Shown here: piece after piece, positions 7,788-17,453 of the stretch
Layout: each line of letters begins with the position of its first letter
Position numbering within the stretch: the first letter of the stretch is position 1
Assembly (NCBI RefSeq): GCF_003363155.1
Contig: NZ_QRBE01000004.1
Location: forward strand, 34,003-98,002
DNA length: 64,000 nucleotides
Reading direction: 5' to 3'
DNA from: Dyella monticola
GTDB lineage: Bacteria > Pseudomonadota > Gammaproteobacteria > Xanthomonadales > Rhodanobacteraceae
The notes under the pieces: model-generated
What the model saw: only the letters and a program-made list of their open reading frames with translations
The model's database searches: none
What the model was told of the DNA's origin: nothing
Program-made: the position numbers and the translations under genes

Positions 7788-9674
7788 TTAACCGTCCTCG
7801 ATCGCGGTGATCAGGCTGGTGAATAACTGCTGCGCGGTGGAAATCACCTGCGCGGACGCCTGATAAGCCTGTTGGTATTGCACTAGGCTGGCGGCTTCCT
7901 GGTTGAGGTTCACGCCGGCAACGCTCTGCTGATTGCTTTCCGCTTCGCCGTATAAATTGGTTTGCGTGGTGAGCTCGTCACTGGCCTGGCTGCCGGCATC
8001 GCCGACCTGCGTGGTGAGATTGCCGTAGCTGTCCACCACCGATGTCTTGCCGCCATCGAGCACGCCGGTATCGGCCAGCGCAGCCAACGACAGCGCGTTG
8101 CTGTTGTCGTTGAGGCCATTGGTGTTGGCCGCCACGGCGAACGTATCGCCGCTGGCCGGCGTGCCACTCAGGCTCAGGCTCCAGCCATCGGCAGTGATCG
8201 GCTGGCCGGACGTGTAGGTGCCGGTGGTGGTGTTACCGGCGCCATCGGTAATCGTGTACGTATTGCCCGCACCGAAGGTGACGGTTGCACCGGAAAGCAG
8301 GTTGGCATTGCTTGAGTTGGTGACGCTGACCGAGCCCACCGTGCCGGTACCGGTATTGCTGCTGCCCGCCGTTGCAGTCAGTGCGGCCGCCGCCGCGATG
8401 CCGCTGGAATTGGTCATGCCGACCGACAGCGAACTGGCAGCGTTGCGCGTGGGTTCAATCTCGTAGCTGTCACCCGTCTGCGCCGTGCCCGACACGCTGA
8501 AAGTGAGTCCATCGGCGGAAAGCGTGCCATCGCTGTTGGCGGTAAGCGCCACGCTCTGTCCGGTGGTGGTGCTCAGGCTCCAGCCGTTGGTGCCGGTACC
8601 CGAACCGGTGTACTTGAGGATGTAATCGGAGCTGGTGAGCTGCGAGACATCACTGACCGTGGCGCTGACACCCGCGCTGCCGGCGTTTTTGCTCGACGCC
8701 AATACGGTCGGCGAGCCCACGCTGAAGATCGCCTGGCCCTGTTGTCCATTGAGATCCAGGCCATCGGCCTGTTGTGCGTTGACGCTGGACGCGAGCGCGA
8801 TCGCCGATTGACCTAGCGCATTCTGCGCGGGCTCCAGCACCGTGTCGCGATAGTTGATCAGCGCACCGAGCGTGCCGCCGCTCAGGCTGGAGGTGACGTC
8901 GTTGCCGGCGCTGTCGAACACATCGGTGCTGCTCGGGTCGTATTGATTGGCGCCCGAGGACAACGCATAGGATTGCTCGCCACTGACCAGCGTGGCGCCC
9001 GAAGTGGTGTACACGCTGATCGAGCCGTCGCTATTGGTCGACGCCGAAATGCCGGTGAGCCCCGCCAGCTGCTGCACCAGTTGGTCGCGCTGATCGAGCA
9101 GGCTGTTCGGATTGGAGCCCGCCCCCATGATCTGCTGGTTGAGCTGCGCGATCTGCGAGGTAAGGCTGTTGATGCTGGTGACCGTATCGCCAATCTGCCC
9201 ATTCACCTGGCTGGACTGCTGCGAGAGCTGCTGCCCGAGCGTGTTGTAGACGCTGGCGACCGAGGTGGCGTCGCCCAACGCCGCCTGCCGCACCGAGGAC
9301 GAACTGGGCGAGTTGGCGACGCTGCTGAAGCCGCTGTACAGATTGTCCAGCGCAGTCTGCAGGTTGCCGCTGTCGCTGAACACGCTGTTGAGCGTACTGG
9401 TGAGGTTGCCCATGGTGGTGGCGTTCTGCAGGCTGCTGTTGCTGCTCCACAGCGCGCTGGTGAGGTACTGGCTGTAAGCGCGCTGCACCGACACCACGTC
9501 GACGCCACCGCCAAGGGTGTACTGGCTGTTGCTTTGCCCAAGCGTTTCGACCTGCTCGACACTTTCTTCGCTGTAGCCGCTGGTGCTCGCGTTGGCGATG
9601 TTGTTGCTGACCGTGCTCAGCGCAACCTGGGCTGCGTTGAGCCCGGAGATGGCGATGTTGAGCATGCTGGGCAT
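7788..9674 (-). CDS. flgK: Flagellar hook-associated protein 1 (HAP1)
   Basis: FlgK, 628 residues, is the first junction protein between hook and filament. Its N-terminus has the rod/hook family signature (NIAISGLNAAQVALSTVSNNIANASTSGYS) and its C-terminus the matching helix (NLNQEAASLVQYQQAYQASAQVISTAQQLF). The middle is a long Ser/Thr/Gly-rich variable region. GAGGAAAG lies upstream of the ATG. The 165 bp between flgJ and flgK hold a repeat pair and no recognisable promoter, so flgK probably depends on the operon promoter before flgB. Confidence 0.95.
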   Translation of the reverse strand: MPSMLNIAISGLNAAQVALSTVSNNIANASTSGYSEESVEQVETLGQSNSQYTLGGGVDVVSVQRAYSQYLTSALWSSNSSLQNATTMGNLTSTLNSVFSDSGNLQTALDNLYSGFSSVANSPSSSSVRQAALGDATSVASVYNTLGQQLSQQSSQVNGQIGDTVTSINSLTSQIAQLNQQIMGAGSNPNSLLDQRDQLVQQLAGLTGISASTNSDGSISVYTTSGATLVSGEQSYALSSGANQYDPSSTDVFDSAGNDVTSSLSGGTLGALINYRDTVLEPAQNALGQSAIALASSVNAQQADGLDLNGQQGQAIFSVGSPTVLASSKNAGSAGVSATVSDVSQLTSSDYILKYTGSGTGTNGWSLSTTTGQSVALTANSDGTLSADGLTFSVSGTAQTGDSYEIEPTRNAASSLSVGMTNSSGIAAAAALTATAGSSNTGTGTVGSVSVTNSSNANLLSGATVTFGAGNTYTITDGAGNTTTGTYTSGQPITADGWSLSLSGTPASGDTFAVAANTNGLNDNSNALSLAALADTGVLDGGKTSVVDSYGNLTTQVGDAGSQASDELTTQTNLYGEAESNQQSVAGVNLNQEAASLVQYQQAYQASAQVISTAQQLFTSLITAIEDG

Positions 9675-9703
9675 GGAGAGCTTTCCTCAATCGGTGATAT
9701 CAC

Positions 9704-9815
9704 TCCTCCCCCTGCGTACAGGGGGAGGTTGGGAGGTGGTTGCACGCACTCGCGTCAAGGCAAGTTCGAACAACCCCACCCCGACCCTCCCCTGCAAGCA
9801 GAGGAGGGAGCAGGT
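9704..9815. repeat. Paired GC-rich palindromes between flgJ and flgK
   Basis: Two hairpins of the CTCCCCCTGCGTACAGGGGGAG / CCCTCCCCTGCAAGCAGAGGAGGG type face each other across about 45 bp. Related pairs occur at 22991-23113, in the 29966-30395 array and singly at 60385-60413. This is an interspersed repeat family inside an operon, and it may modulate mRNA stability between flgK and flgJ. Confidence 0.75.
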
Positions 9816-9839
9816 ATGTCGAGCTGCGGGCGTTCTCGT

Positions 9840-10796
9840 TCATAAATTCGGCACGCCGGCCGATTTCTTGAGCGCATCAAGTGCTTGCCGCATCACACTA
9901 CTGTTGGCGATGGCCGCCACTTTGCCCGCGTATTCCGGGTCAGTGGCGTAGCCACCCTCGGTCAAGGCGCGGGCGTAACCGAACACGTCGTCGCCACGGC
10001 CGCGTGCCTGGGCGTAGCGCGGGTCCTTGCTGATCAGGTCGGCGTAGTCGGCCAGCGAATCGGCGGTGGAGCGGTACGAGCGAAATTGCGCCTGCTTGCG
10101 CACGGCGATGCCACCCTCGTATTCCACCGTGGGCACGTTCACGCGCGGGCCGTCCCAACTGTTGCCGGCCTTGATGCCGAACAGGTTGAAGCTGCTGCTG
10201 CCATCGGCATGCTGGGGCATGTGCTTGCCCCAGTTGGTTTCCAAGGCGGCCTGTGCCAGCACCGTGCGCAACGACAGGCCGAGTTCCTTCGCAACGATGC
10301 TGGCCTGCGGCGCCAGTTCGCGCACAAAGGTTTCCGCATCGGCGGGCAGCCACGCCATGGCGGCGCGGCCAGCCGAGCGCGTGGCGTCTTCGAGGTCGTA
10401 AAGGCGCTGCTTCCAGTGATCGACGAGTCCGGCCGAAGCGGGATCGACGGCGCCATTCGCATGCTGCCCCTGCTGCGCGTTTTCGTGGCCGCCCAGCTGG
10501 TGCACCAGCAATTGGGCGATACCCAGGCCTTTGCCATGCGACAGATTCAGCGCGAGCTGCTGGTCATACATGTCCTGCCATTCGTCGGTGGCCTGGCTTT
10601 CGAACAACGGATCGCCGAAGTTCGCCTCGCGCATCGACTTCAACAACATCTGCGTGAACATCGCCTCGAACTGCTTGGCCACCGCCGGCAGCGTGGCACT
10701 TTGATCGGTTTGCGCCTGCTCGCGCAGCGCGCTGAACCCGGACAGGTCGGTCCAGGTGCTCAGGCTTTGCGCAGCGGCGTTACCGATGTCGGTCAT
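9840..10796 (-). CDS. flgJ: Flagellar rod-assembly protein with peptidoglycan hydrolase domain
   Basis: FlgJ, 318 residues, caps the growing rod and opens the periplasmic peptidoglycan. Residues about 20-110 form the rod-binding domain ([21 protein letters not shown] is its core). Residues about 160-310 form a GH73 glucosaminidase domain with the candidate catalytic Glu186 in AALETNWGK and a [16 protein letters not shown] segment. The ATG at 10796 overlaps the flgI stop codon (ATGA); a longer frame upstream is out of phase with flgI and lies inside it. There is no Sec signal, as expected for a type III export substrate. Confidence 0.93.
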   Translation of the reverse strand: MTDIGNAAAQSLSTWTDLSGFSALREQAQTDQSATLPAVAKQFEAMFTQMLLKSMREANFGDPLFESQATDEWQDMYDQQLALNLSHGKGLGIAQLLVHQLGGHENAQQGQHANGAVDPASAGLVDHWKQRLYDLEDATRSAGRAAMAWLPADAETFVRELAPQASIVAKELGLSLRTVLAQAALETNWGKHMPQHADGSSSFNLFGIKAGNSWDGPRVNVPTVEYEGGIAVRKQAQFRSYRSTADSLADYADLISKDPRYAQARGRGDDVFGYARALTEGGYATDPEYAGKVAAIANSSVMRQALDALKKSAGVPNL

Positions 10797-11983
10797 ATCA
10801 CCACCAAGTCCGCATGCAAGGCGCCGGCTTGCTTGAGCGCCTCGAGAATCGAGATCAGATCGGTCGGCGTGGCGCCCACCTGATTCACCGCGCGCACGAT
10901 CGAATCCAGGCTCACGCCAGGACCGAACTTGAACATGTGCCCGCCTTGCTGATTGATGGATACGGCACTGTTGGGCACCACCGTGGTTTGTCCGCCCTGA
11001 CTGAAAGGAGAAGGCTGGCTGACTTGCGGTTGTTCGGAAATAGTGACCTGGATCGAACCATGCGCGACGGCGGCGGCGCTTACGCGCACATCCGAACCGA
11101 TCACCACCGTGCCGGTACGCGAATTGACGACCACGCGTGCAGGCGCATCGCCCGGATCGACATCCAGCGACTCGATCGCGCCCAGCCACGCCACTTTCTG
11201 GCTCGCATCCTGAGGCCCGCGCACCGCCACCGAACCGCCGTCCAGCGGTCGCGCCGTACCGGTGCCATACAGATGATTGATCGCATCGGCGATGCGTCCG
11301 GCGGTGGTGAAGTCGGCCGTGTTGAGATCGAGCACGATATCGCCGGGCCTGTCGAACGAGTTGGGCACGGTGCGCTCGACAGAGGCGCCGTTGGGAATGC
11401 GCCCGCTGGCGGAAATATTGATCTGCACGCTGGAACCGCTGCGGCCTTGCGCGCTGACGCCACCGACCACCACGCTGCCTTGCGCCACCGCATAGACGTT
11501 GCCATCCGCACCGCGCAAGGGCGACATCAGCAATTCACCGCCGCGCAAGCTTTTGGCGTTGCCGATCGAAGCGACGGTCACGTCGATGGCTTGGCCGGGT
11601 TTGGCGAACGGCGGCAATTGGGCGGTGATCGTCACCGCAGCCACATCTTTGAGCTGCGGCTGGATGCCGGTGTTGGGAATCGACACGCCGAATTCCTTCA
11701 GCATGTTTTCCAGGCTTTGCGTGGTGAAAGGCGCCTGCGTGGTCTGATCGCCCGTGCCATCCAGGCCCACGACAAGACCGTAGCCCACCAACTGGTTGCT
11801 GCGCACGCCGGCCACTTGCACCAAGTCACGGATTTTGTCGGCATGGGCAGTGGGCGTGAAACCCAGAAAAAACACGAGCAGCGCGAGGACGCCTATGACT
11901 CGCTCTCCCCTGCGAGGAGAGCGTCGGGATGAGGGGCCACTCTTGCCACCATGCCCATGTTTGTCGCGACTGAAGAATTTCAT
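10793..11983 (-). CDS. flgI: Flagellar P-ring protein with repeat-derived extension in its signal peptide
   Basis: FlgI, 396 residues, builds the periplasmic P ring. The mature part ([33 protein letters not shown]) is highly conserved. The signal peptide is unusual: between MKFFSRDK and the hydrophobic core [14 protein letters not shown] lies a Gly/Ser/Arg-rich stretch containing [10 protein letters not shown]. The DNA coding for it (about 11906-11935) is a CTCTCCCCTGCGAGGAGAG-type hairpin related to the intergenic repeats. No strong ribosome-binding site precedes this ATG, but no better start lies between the insert and the core. It follows flgH by 62 bp and overlaps flgJ by four bases. Confidence 0.92.
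   Translation of the reverse strand: MKFFSRDKHGHGGKSGPSSRRSPRRGERVIGVLALLVFFLGFTPTAHADKIRDLVQVAGVRSNQLVGYGLVVGLDGTGDQTTQAPFTTQSLENMLKEFGVSIPNTGIQPQLKDVAAVTITAQLPPFAKPGQAIDVTVASIGNAKSLRGGELLMSPLRGADGNVYAVAQGSVVVGGVSAQGRSGSSVQINISASGRIPNGASVERTVPNSFDRPGDIVLDLNTADFTTAGRIADAINHLYGTGTARPLDGGSVAVRGPQDASQKVAWLGAIESLDVDPGDAPARVVVNSRTGTVVIGSDVRVSAAAVAHGSIQVTISEQPQVSQPSPFSQGGQTTVVPNSAVSINQQGGHMFKFGPGVSLDSIVRAVNQVGATPTDLISILEALKQAGALHADLVVI
11906..11935. repeat. Palindromic repeat inside the flgI coding sequence
   Basis: CGCTCTCCCCTGCGAGGAGAGCG followed by a GGGATGAGGGG-type tail, within the signal-peptide codons of flgI. It is in frame and adds a basic stretch to the n-region. Confidence 0.6.
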
Positions 11984-12045
11984 ACGTTGTACTCGAATAA
12001 CCGCGTCTTTCGCGAGGTTGCTCCCTCAGCCCAACAGCGAGGAAC

Positions 12046-12744
12046 TCAGTAAGGCATCCACTTGGAATTGAAGAATCGCGCCAGCCAACCTTGCTGGTTG
12101 GCGCTGTTGAGCACGCCGCGGCCGGTGTAGGTGATGCGCGCATCGGCCACGCGGGTGGAATCGACGGAATTGTCCTGCGCGATGTCTTCAGGCCGCACGA
12201 TGCCGGAAAGACGAATCAGCTCCTGACCTTGATTGATGGTCAGCCACTTCTCGCCGCGCACGATCAGGTTGCCGTTGGAAAGCCGCTGCGACACCGTCAC
12301 CGTGAACTGGCCGGTCAGCTGATTGCTCTGCGTGCTGCTGCCCGAACCGTCGAAGCTGTTGGCCGAGTTGAGATTGGAGTCGGCTGTATTGCCGCCCTTC
12401 ACGCTCAAGGTATGACCTAATAGTTCCGGCGCGCTGAGCGTGTTCTTGTCGGTCTTGGCGGTGGTGGTTTCCGAGGTCTTGCTTGCCTGCATCGCCTCGA
12501 CCAGGTTGATGGTGAGAATGTCGCCCACGCGATGCGCGCGCGGGTCGTTGAACAACTCCATGTTCTGCATGTCGTGATAGATCGAGCCATCGGCCGCCGC
12601 TGGCGCAGGTTGTGTGACCGGCGCGGTGGCTGCCCATTCGGCGTCTTCCTTCTTTTGCCGCTCGCCCATGCCGGCACATCCGGCCAGCGCGGCGGTAAGC
12701 AGCGAAGCGATGGCAATACGTGCAAACACGGAGGGATACGGCAT
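12046..12744 (-). CDS. flgH: Flagellar L-ring lipoprotein
   Basis: FlgH, 232 residues, forms the outer-membrane L ring around the rod. The N-terminus MPYPSVFARIAIASLLTAAL is a lipoprotein signal ending in the lipobox LAGC, with the acylated Cys near residue 23. The segment RAHRVGDILTINLVEAMQAS and the C-terminal LIRLSGIVRPEDIAQDN are FlgH hallmarks. It begins 11 bp after the flgG stop, with only a weak ribosome-binding site, which suggests translational coupling. Confidence 0.94.
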   Translation of the reverse strand: MPYPSVFARIAIASLLTAALAGCAGMGERQKKEDAEWAATAPVTQPAPAAADGSIYHDMQNMELFNDPRAHRVGDILTINLVEAMQASKTSETTTAKTDKNTLSAPELLGHTLSVKGGNTADSNLNSANSFDGSGSSTQSNQLTGQFTVTVSQRLSNGNLIVRGEKWLTINQGQELIRLSGIVRPEDIAQDNSVDSTRVADARITYTGRGVLNSANQQGWLARFFNSKWMPY

Positions 12745-12755
12745 GACGACACGAC

Positions 12756-13541
12756 TCAGGTATGTTGGATGACGAACGACAACATGTCGTCCACCGCGCT
12801 GATGGATTTGGAATTCATTTCGTAGGTGCGTTGCGCCTGGATCATGTTGACCATCTCCTCCACCACGTTGGTGTTGGACGATTCCAGCGAGCCCTGCGCA
12901 AGCGTGCCCATGCCGTTGACGCCGGGCTGACCGGTCTGCGCGGTGCCGCTGGATTCGGTTTCCAGATAAAGGTTCTGCCCCATCGACTCCAGGCCCGCGG
13001 GATTGACGAAATTGGCGAGCTGAACCACACCGATCTGCGTGGGCGTGGTGGAACCGTTGCTGGTCGCACTCACCGTGCCATCGGTGCCGATGGTGATGCT
13101 GTTGACGTTCGCCGGCAGCGTGATCGACGGCACCAGCGGATAACCGTCGGCGGTGACGACCTGGCCGGTGGAATCTTCATGCAGCGAACCGTCGCGCGTG
13201 TACGCCACCGTGCCATCCGGCAGGCTTACCTGCAGAAAGCCATTGCCTTGTATCGCGACGTCGAGCGAGTTGCCGGTCTGCGTGATGGCGCCCTGGGTGA
13301 ACAACTTCTCGGTGCCGACCACTTTCACGCCGGTACCGAGCAACAAACCCGAAGGCGCTTCGGTCTGCTCGGTAGTCTGGCTGCCGGGCTGGCCTTCGTT
13401 CTGATACATCAGATCCTGGAACGATGCGCGCGATGTCTTGAAGCCGGTGGTGCTGGCGTTGGCAAGGTTGTTGGAGATGACATCCATCTCCGTTTGCTGC
13501 GCGTCCAGGCCGGTTTTGGCAATCCACAATGAGGAAAACAT
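12756..13541 (-). CDS. flgG: Flagellar distal rod protein
   Basis: FlgG, 261 residues, forms the distal rod. It has the shared rod/hook N-terminus ([20 protein letters not shown], then [19 protein letters not shown]) and C-terminus ([20 protein letters not shown], ending [12 protein letters not shown]). Length and end motifs match FlgG rather than FlgF. A palindromic repeat fills the 153-bp gap that separates it from flgF. Confidence 0.94.
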   Translation of the reverse strand: MFSSLWIAKTGLDAQQTEMDVISNNLANASTTGFKTSRASFQDLMYQNEGQPGSQTTEQTEAPSGLLLGTGVKVVGTEKLFTQGAITQTGNSLDVAIQGNGFLQVSLPDGTVAYTRDGSLHEDSTGQVVTADGYPLVPSITLPANVNSITIGTDGTVSATSNGSTTPTQIGVVQLANFVNPAGLESMGQNLYLETESSGTAQTGQPGVNGMGTLAQGSLESSNTNVVEEMVNMIQAQRTYEMNSKSISAVDDMLSFVIQHT

Positions 13542-13572
13542 TGCTTGACTCCAGGTCGTTCGTTACCAGATG

Positions 13573-13655
13573 CCGTCATTCCCGCGAAGGCGGGAAACCA
13601 CGTTGTTCTCGCGCAAAACGCGAAGATGGGTTCCCGCTTTCGCAGGAATGACGGC
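13573..13655. repeat. Inverted repeat between flgF and flgG
   Basis: CCGTCATTCCCGCGAAGGCGGGAA and TTCCCGCTTTCGCAGGAATGACGG-like halves face each other across about 35 bp, forming a roughly 83-bp palindromic element. This type is dispersed in many proteobacterial genomes. It interrupts the otherwise tight flg operon. Confidence 0.8.
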
Positions 13656-13694
13656 AATGAAGTGTGAGTAATTTTGCGGGATATTCATGATGAA

Positions 13695-14435
13695 TTAGCT
13701 CGTCTGCAGCAGCTTGGTGCTTGCGTCCGAATCGTCCTCGGACGTCTTGATCGAGCGCACTTGCATTTCGTACTGCCGCGACAGCGAAATCATCTTCACC
13801 AGCTCCGACGATGGATTGACGTTGCTCGCTTCCAGCGCACCGGAGGTAAGCGTGACGGTATCGTCGGCATCGGCGGTGCTGCCGTCGTTCATATGCATCA
13901 GGCCATCGGATCCTTCGCTCATCTGCGTGGGATCGGGATTGACCAATTTGATTTGGCCGACCGCCGCGATCGTGTCGGGCCCCTGCCCCATCGGCACGGT
14001 GGAAATGGTGCCGTCCTTGCCGATGGTGATCTGCGAGCTTTGCGGAATGGTGATCGGACCACCCGTGCCCATCACCGGATCGCCGCGGCTGTCGGTGAGG
14101 TTGCCTTCGGCGTCCAGCTGCAGATTGCCGGCGCGCGTATACGCTTCGCTACCGTCCGCCGCCTGTACCGCAATCCAGCCGGGGCCGTTCACGGCAACAT
14201 CGAGCGAACGGCCGGTGTCCTGCACGGAACCTTGTGTTTCGTCCTGACCGGTGCCTTCGGCCACGGCATTGATGCGCGTGTTGGCGCCAGGCCCAAGCAC
14301 GGGCACGCTTTGAAACGCGCTCAGCTCGGCCTTGAAGCCCACCGTGGATGCGTTGGCCAGGTTGTGGCTCACGGCATCCTGCGCACGCATCGTCTGCGTG
14401 GCGCCGGTCATTGCAATGTAGACGGAACGATCCAT
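13695..14435 (-). CDS. flgF: Flagellar proximal rod protein
   Basis: FlgF, 246 residues, is a proximal-rod component. The start MDRSVYIAMTGATQTMRAQ is characteristic of FlgF, followed by SHNLANASTVGFKAEL. The C-terminus contains LEASNVNPSSELVKMISLSRQYE. It starts 13 bp after the flgE stop codon. Confidence 0.94.
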   Translation of the reverse strand: MDRSVYIAMTGATQTMRAQDAVSHNLANASTVGFKAELSAFQSVPVLGPGANTRINAVAEGTGQDETQGSVQDTGRSLDVAVNGPGWIAVQAADGSEAYTRAGNLQLDAEGNLTDSRGDPVMGTGGPITIPQSSQITIGKDGTISTVPMGQGPDTIAAVGQIKLVNPDPTQMSEGSDGLMHMNDGSTADADDTVTLTSGALEASNVNPSSELVKMISLSRQYEMQVRSIKTSEDDSDASTKLLQTS

Positions 14436-14448
14436 GGGTTATCGTCGA

Positions 14449-15675
14449 TCAGCTGCGATCAACCGCGGAGAACAGTGCCTGATCCAGCGAACTGACCGTG
14501 CCCAGCATCTGCGAATTGGCTTCGTAGTTCTGCTGCGCCTGGATCATGTTCACCAGCTGCGCGGTGGTGTCGGAGGTGTTGGAGGTTTCCAGCTGGCCTT
14601 GTTCGACGTCACCGAACTGACCCGTGCCGGCGGAGCCGAGGATCGCGATGCCGGATGACTGCGTCGCCACCCAGTTGTTGTTGTCGACCTGCTGCAAGCC
14701 CTGCTGATTGGTGAAGTTGGCGACCGCAATCTGCCCAAGCTGCACGGTCTGGTTGTTGGAGTAGATCGCGGTAACGACACCGGTCGTACCGATCTCCACG
14801 TTCTGCAAGGTGCCTGCCGCGAAACCGTTTTGATCGATCGTGCCGACCGAATACGCATTGCCGAATTGCGTCGTGTTGGCGAAGTTCATCGTCATGGTGG
14901 CCGGGAATGTGGCGCCGTTGGTCGGCTGTACCGGCGTGAAGCTGAGGTTGCCGTTGGCCGGCGTCTGCAGCGTGCCGTCACTATTGAAGGTCATGGTCTG
15001 GCTGCCTGCGCTTTGGCCGTCGATATACAGATTGGCCGTCCACGTATTGCTGCCGGTATTGACGTAGTAAATCGACGCCGTATGCGAGTTTCCCTGTGAG
15101 TCGTACACGTTGAAGCTCGACGACGCGTTGTAGCTCTGGTCGTCACTCGGGCTCAACGGTGCATCCGCAGGCGGGCTCGATCCAGCCGGCAGGTTCGAAT
15201 CGACGGTAATCGTGCTGGTCGGCGTGGCTGCGCTCTGCGCGGTGTTGAGCTGCAGATCCGTCAACGTGCTGGTGTTGAAACCGCCATTGCCATTGGGCGG
15301 ATACACCTGCAGATAGGAGCCACTCGCCGTGGTCACGTAACCTTGGGAGTTTTCCTCGAACGCGCCGTCGCGGGTGTACTGGTTGCCGCTGCCATTGTTG
15401 ACGACGAAGAAACCGTTGCCGCTGATCGCAAGATCCAAGCTGCCGTTGGTGGTTTCCAGATCGCCTTGCGAGAACTGCTGTTCCACGCCTGTCATATCGG
15501 CACCGCTGCCCACCGCCACCGCGCTGAGGTTCAGACCAGTCTGCGCGTAAACCTGGGCAAACTGTGCGGTCGAGCCTTTGAAGCCCACGGTACCGGCGTT
15601 GGCGATATTGTTGGAAATGACGTTGAGTTGGTCCTCGGCTGCGTTGATGCCGCTTAGCGCTTGATTGAGAGCCAT
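14449..15675 (-). CDS. flgE: Flagellar hook protein
   Basis: FlgE, 408 residues, polymerises into the hook. N-terminal MALNQALSGINAAEDQLNV with SNNIANAGTVGFKGS and C-terminal SNTSDTTAQLVNMIQAQQNY are the conserved ends. The central region is Ser/Thr/Asn/Gly-rich, as usual for the outer hook domains. It is separated from flgD by 43 bp. Confidence 0.95.
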   Translation of the reverse strand: MALNQALSGINAAEDQLNVISNNIANAGTVGFKGSTAQFAQVYAQTGLNLSAVAVGSGADMTGVEQQFSQGDLETTNGSLDLAISGNGFFVVNNGSGNQYTRDGAFEENSQGYVTTASGSYLQVYPPNGNGGFNTSTLTDLQLNTAQSAATPTSTITVDSNLPAGSSPPADAPLSPSDDQSYNASSSFNVYDSQGNSHTASIYYVNTGSNTWTANLYIDGQSAGSQTMTFNSDGTLQTPANGNLSFTPVQPTNGATFPATMTMNFANTTQFGNAYSVGTIDQNGFAAGTLQNVEIGTTGVVTAIYSNNQTVQLGQIAVANFTNQQGLQQVDNNNWVATQSSGIAILGSAGTGQFGDVEQGQLETSNTSDTTAQLVNMIQAQQNYEANSQMLGTVSSLDQALFSAVDRS

Positions 15676-15718
15676 GTTTTATTCCTCAGAGATGCGATGT
15701 CGGGCGATGCCGCCGACG

Positions 15719-16405
15719 TCAGTTGATCTGTGCCACTTGGCTCAGCGGAACACCGCCGATGCCCGCCACTTGCAGATACGTACCCGTGGTGCTGCCGCCA
15801 TAACCCACGCCCGTGACCGCACCGGAGACATACGTGGACAGCGCTGCCGTGCTGCCGCCGTTGTTGGCGGAAATGGTGTACGTGCCATTGGCGACCGCAT
15901 TGCCGCTGCTGTCCGTGCCGTTCCAGCTGAATTGCGCCAGGCCCGCGGACTGGTCGCCCAGGTCGATGGTATTGACGGTGTTACCGTTGCTGTCCTGGAT
16001 GGTGAGCACGACATCGCCCGGCGAGGTGACATTGACGCCGCCGCTTACCGCGCTGCCGCTGTAGTCGAGCGTGCTCGAGGGCACCAGCACCTGCTTGCCG
16101 ACCAGGTTGGATGCGCCGAGCACCTGCGAGCTCTGCAAACCGCTGCTCATGTTGCTGTTCATCGTTTGCAGCGTGCTGTAGATGTTCTGATCGGTGGACA
16201 GCGTCGCAAATTGCGCGAGTTCCGCGGCCATTTGCGAATTGTCCATCGGCTGGGTCGGGTCCTGATCCTGCAACTGCGTGGTAAGCAGCTGCAGAAAATC
16301 CGATTGCGTCATGGTCGTACCGGTGGGCGCGGTGGTGACCGTGCTGCCGGTAAGGCTCAGGCCGGAGACCGAAGCGCTGTTGATGTTGCTGCTGACTGCT
16401 GACAT
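15719..16405 (-). CDS. flgD: Flagellar hook-assembly scaffolding protein
   Basis: FlgD, 228 residues, caps the growing hook. The N-terminal motif MTQSDFLQLLTTQLQDQDPTQ, followed by PMDNSQMAAELAQFATLS, is the family signature. The rest (about 110-225) is the beta-rich FlgD tudor/FnIII-like region with FSWNGTDSSGNAVANGTY. It lies 19 bp after the flgC stop codon. Confidence 0.95.
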   Translation of the reverse strand: MSAVSSNINSASVSGLSLTGSTVTTAPTGTTMTQSDFLQLLTTQLQDQDPTQPMDNSQMAAELAQFATLSTDQNIYSTLQTMNSNMSSGLQSSQVLGASNLVGKQVLVPSSTLDYSGSAVSGGVNVTSPGDVVLTIQDSNGNTVNTIDLGDQSAGLAQFSWNGTDSSGNAVANGTYTISANNGGSTAALSTYVSGAVTGVGYGGSTTGTYLQVAGIGGVPLSQVAQIN

Positions 16406-16424
16406 GGATAAGGGTCCTTAAAGC

Positions 16425-16853
16425 TCAGCTGCCAAGATCGATGGTCTTGATCATCAGCTGCTTGGTCGTGTTCATGACTTCCACGTTGTTCTGATACGAA
16501 CGCGACGCGGAAATCATGTTCACCAGTTCATCGATCGGATTGACGTTGCTGCCGTACACGTAGCCGTTCTGATCGGCCATGGGATTACCCGGCTCGTAGT
16601 GCGTTTCCACCGGCTGCTGGCTTTCGGAAACACCCACCATGCGCACGCCGTTGTTCACGCCATCGCTGTCCAGCGAGGCGATGCCGTCACTCTCCTGCGT
16701 GGGCGCAAACAAGAGTTCTTTCGCTTTGTAGGCCGAGTCGGCGCTGCTGCTGACGCTGTCGGCGTTGGCGAGATTGCTGGCCACGGTATTGAGCCGCAGC
16801 GACTCGGCGGCCATGCCAGAACCGGCGGTATCGAAGATCTTCATCAGGGACAT
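16425..16853 (-). CDS. flgC: Flagellar proximal rod protein
   Basis: FlgC, 142 residues. It starts MSLMKIFDTAGSGMAAES with NTVASNLANADS and ends in a MISASRSYQNNVEVMNTTKQ helix typical of rod proteins. The start codon overlaps the flgB stop by one base (TAATG), so the much longer frame running upstream is spurious. The usual FlgC length is about 135-145 residues. Confidence 0.93.
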   Translation of the reverse strand: MSLMKIFDTAGSGMAAESLRLNTVASNLANADSVSSSADSAYKAKELLFAPTQESDGIASLDSDGVNNGVRMVGVSESQQPVETHYEPGNPMADQNGYVYGSNVNPIDELVNMISASRSYQNNVEVMNTTKQLMIKTIDLGS

Positions 16854-17260
16854 TAGCTTTGCTCTCCCCCGTTGATGGCCAGGCGCAACGTTTGGATCGT
16901 GCTGTTGATGAAGCTGAGGCTGGCCTGGTAATGCACCATGTTGCTGGCGAATGCGGATTGCTCCACCTGTGTATCGACGGTGTTGCCGTCCATGCTCGGC
17001 TGCAGCGGCACGCGGTATTTCAAGGCGTCGGCCGATTGCGCGGTGGTGCTGACCTGGCCTTCCGAGGGCGCGCTCAACGCGAGCGTCTGCCCATCGCCGC
17101 CGCTGGCTTGCTGCAGTACTTGGCGGAAGTCGACATCGCGCGCCTGATAGTTGGGCGTGTCGGCATTGGCGATGTTGGAGGCAATCACTTCGGACCGGCG
17201 CTGCCAAACCTCCAACGCCTGGCTGTTCAATCCGAATACATTGTCGAGAGTGTTGCTCAT
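16853..17260 (-). CDS. flgB: Flagellar proximal rod protein, first gene of the flg operon
   Basis: FlgB, 135 residues, with MSNTLDNVFGLNSQALEVWQ and SNIANADTPNYQARDVDF. I place the start at 17260 because AGGA lies eight bases upstream and the conserved family start aligns there. A start at 17329 would add 23 residues and cover the sigma-54 promoter. First gene of a run of eleven flg genes on the minus strand. Confidence 0.93.
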   Translation of the reverse strand: MSNTLDNVFGLNSQALEVWQRRSEVIASNIANADTPNYQARDVDFRQVLQQASGGDGQTLALSAPSEGQVSTTAQSADALKYRVPLQPSMDGNTVDTQVEQSAFASNMVHYQASLSFINSTIQTLRLAINGGEQS

Positions 17261-17303
17261 GACTTGAGTCCTCGCAGCGATCGTTGCCTGCGAAGGGTCT
17301 CGA

Positions 17304-17318
17304 GCAAGTTGCATGCCA
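17304..17318 (-). promoter_or_regulatory. Sigma-54 promoter of the flg operon
   Basis: On the minus strand TGGCAT-GCAAC-TTGC(T) matches the RpoN -24/-12 consensus with one mismatch (T for C at the sixth base) and correct GG-N10-GC spacing. The -12 element is 44 bp before the flgB ATG, leaving a leader of about 30 nt. This fits FleQ/RpoN control of hook-basal-body genes known in related bacteria. Confidence 0.75.
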
Positions 17319-17453
17319 CGGCTTGACAACGCCGTGCAAAGCGCATTGCACAGCCATTTCCGGCTGTGTGCGCCAATCGCGCCCGTAGCGTGGCGACGTT
17401 ATACCGGCGCGTCGGGACGGATTCCCGACATCACCCTATTGCCGCGCCAGCCG

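Noticed and set aside
17322-17339. TTGACAACGCCGTGCAAA near the flgB promoter, resembling the nag operator
   Set aside because: Only one half matches and the flg genes have a clear sigma-54 promoter beside it.
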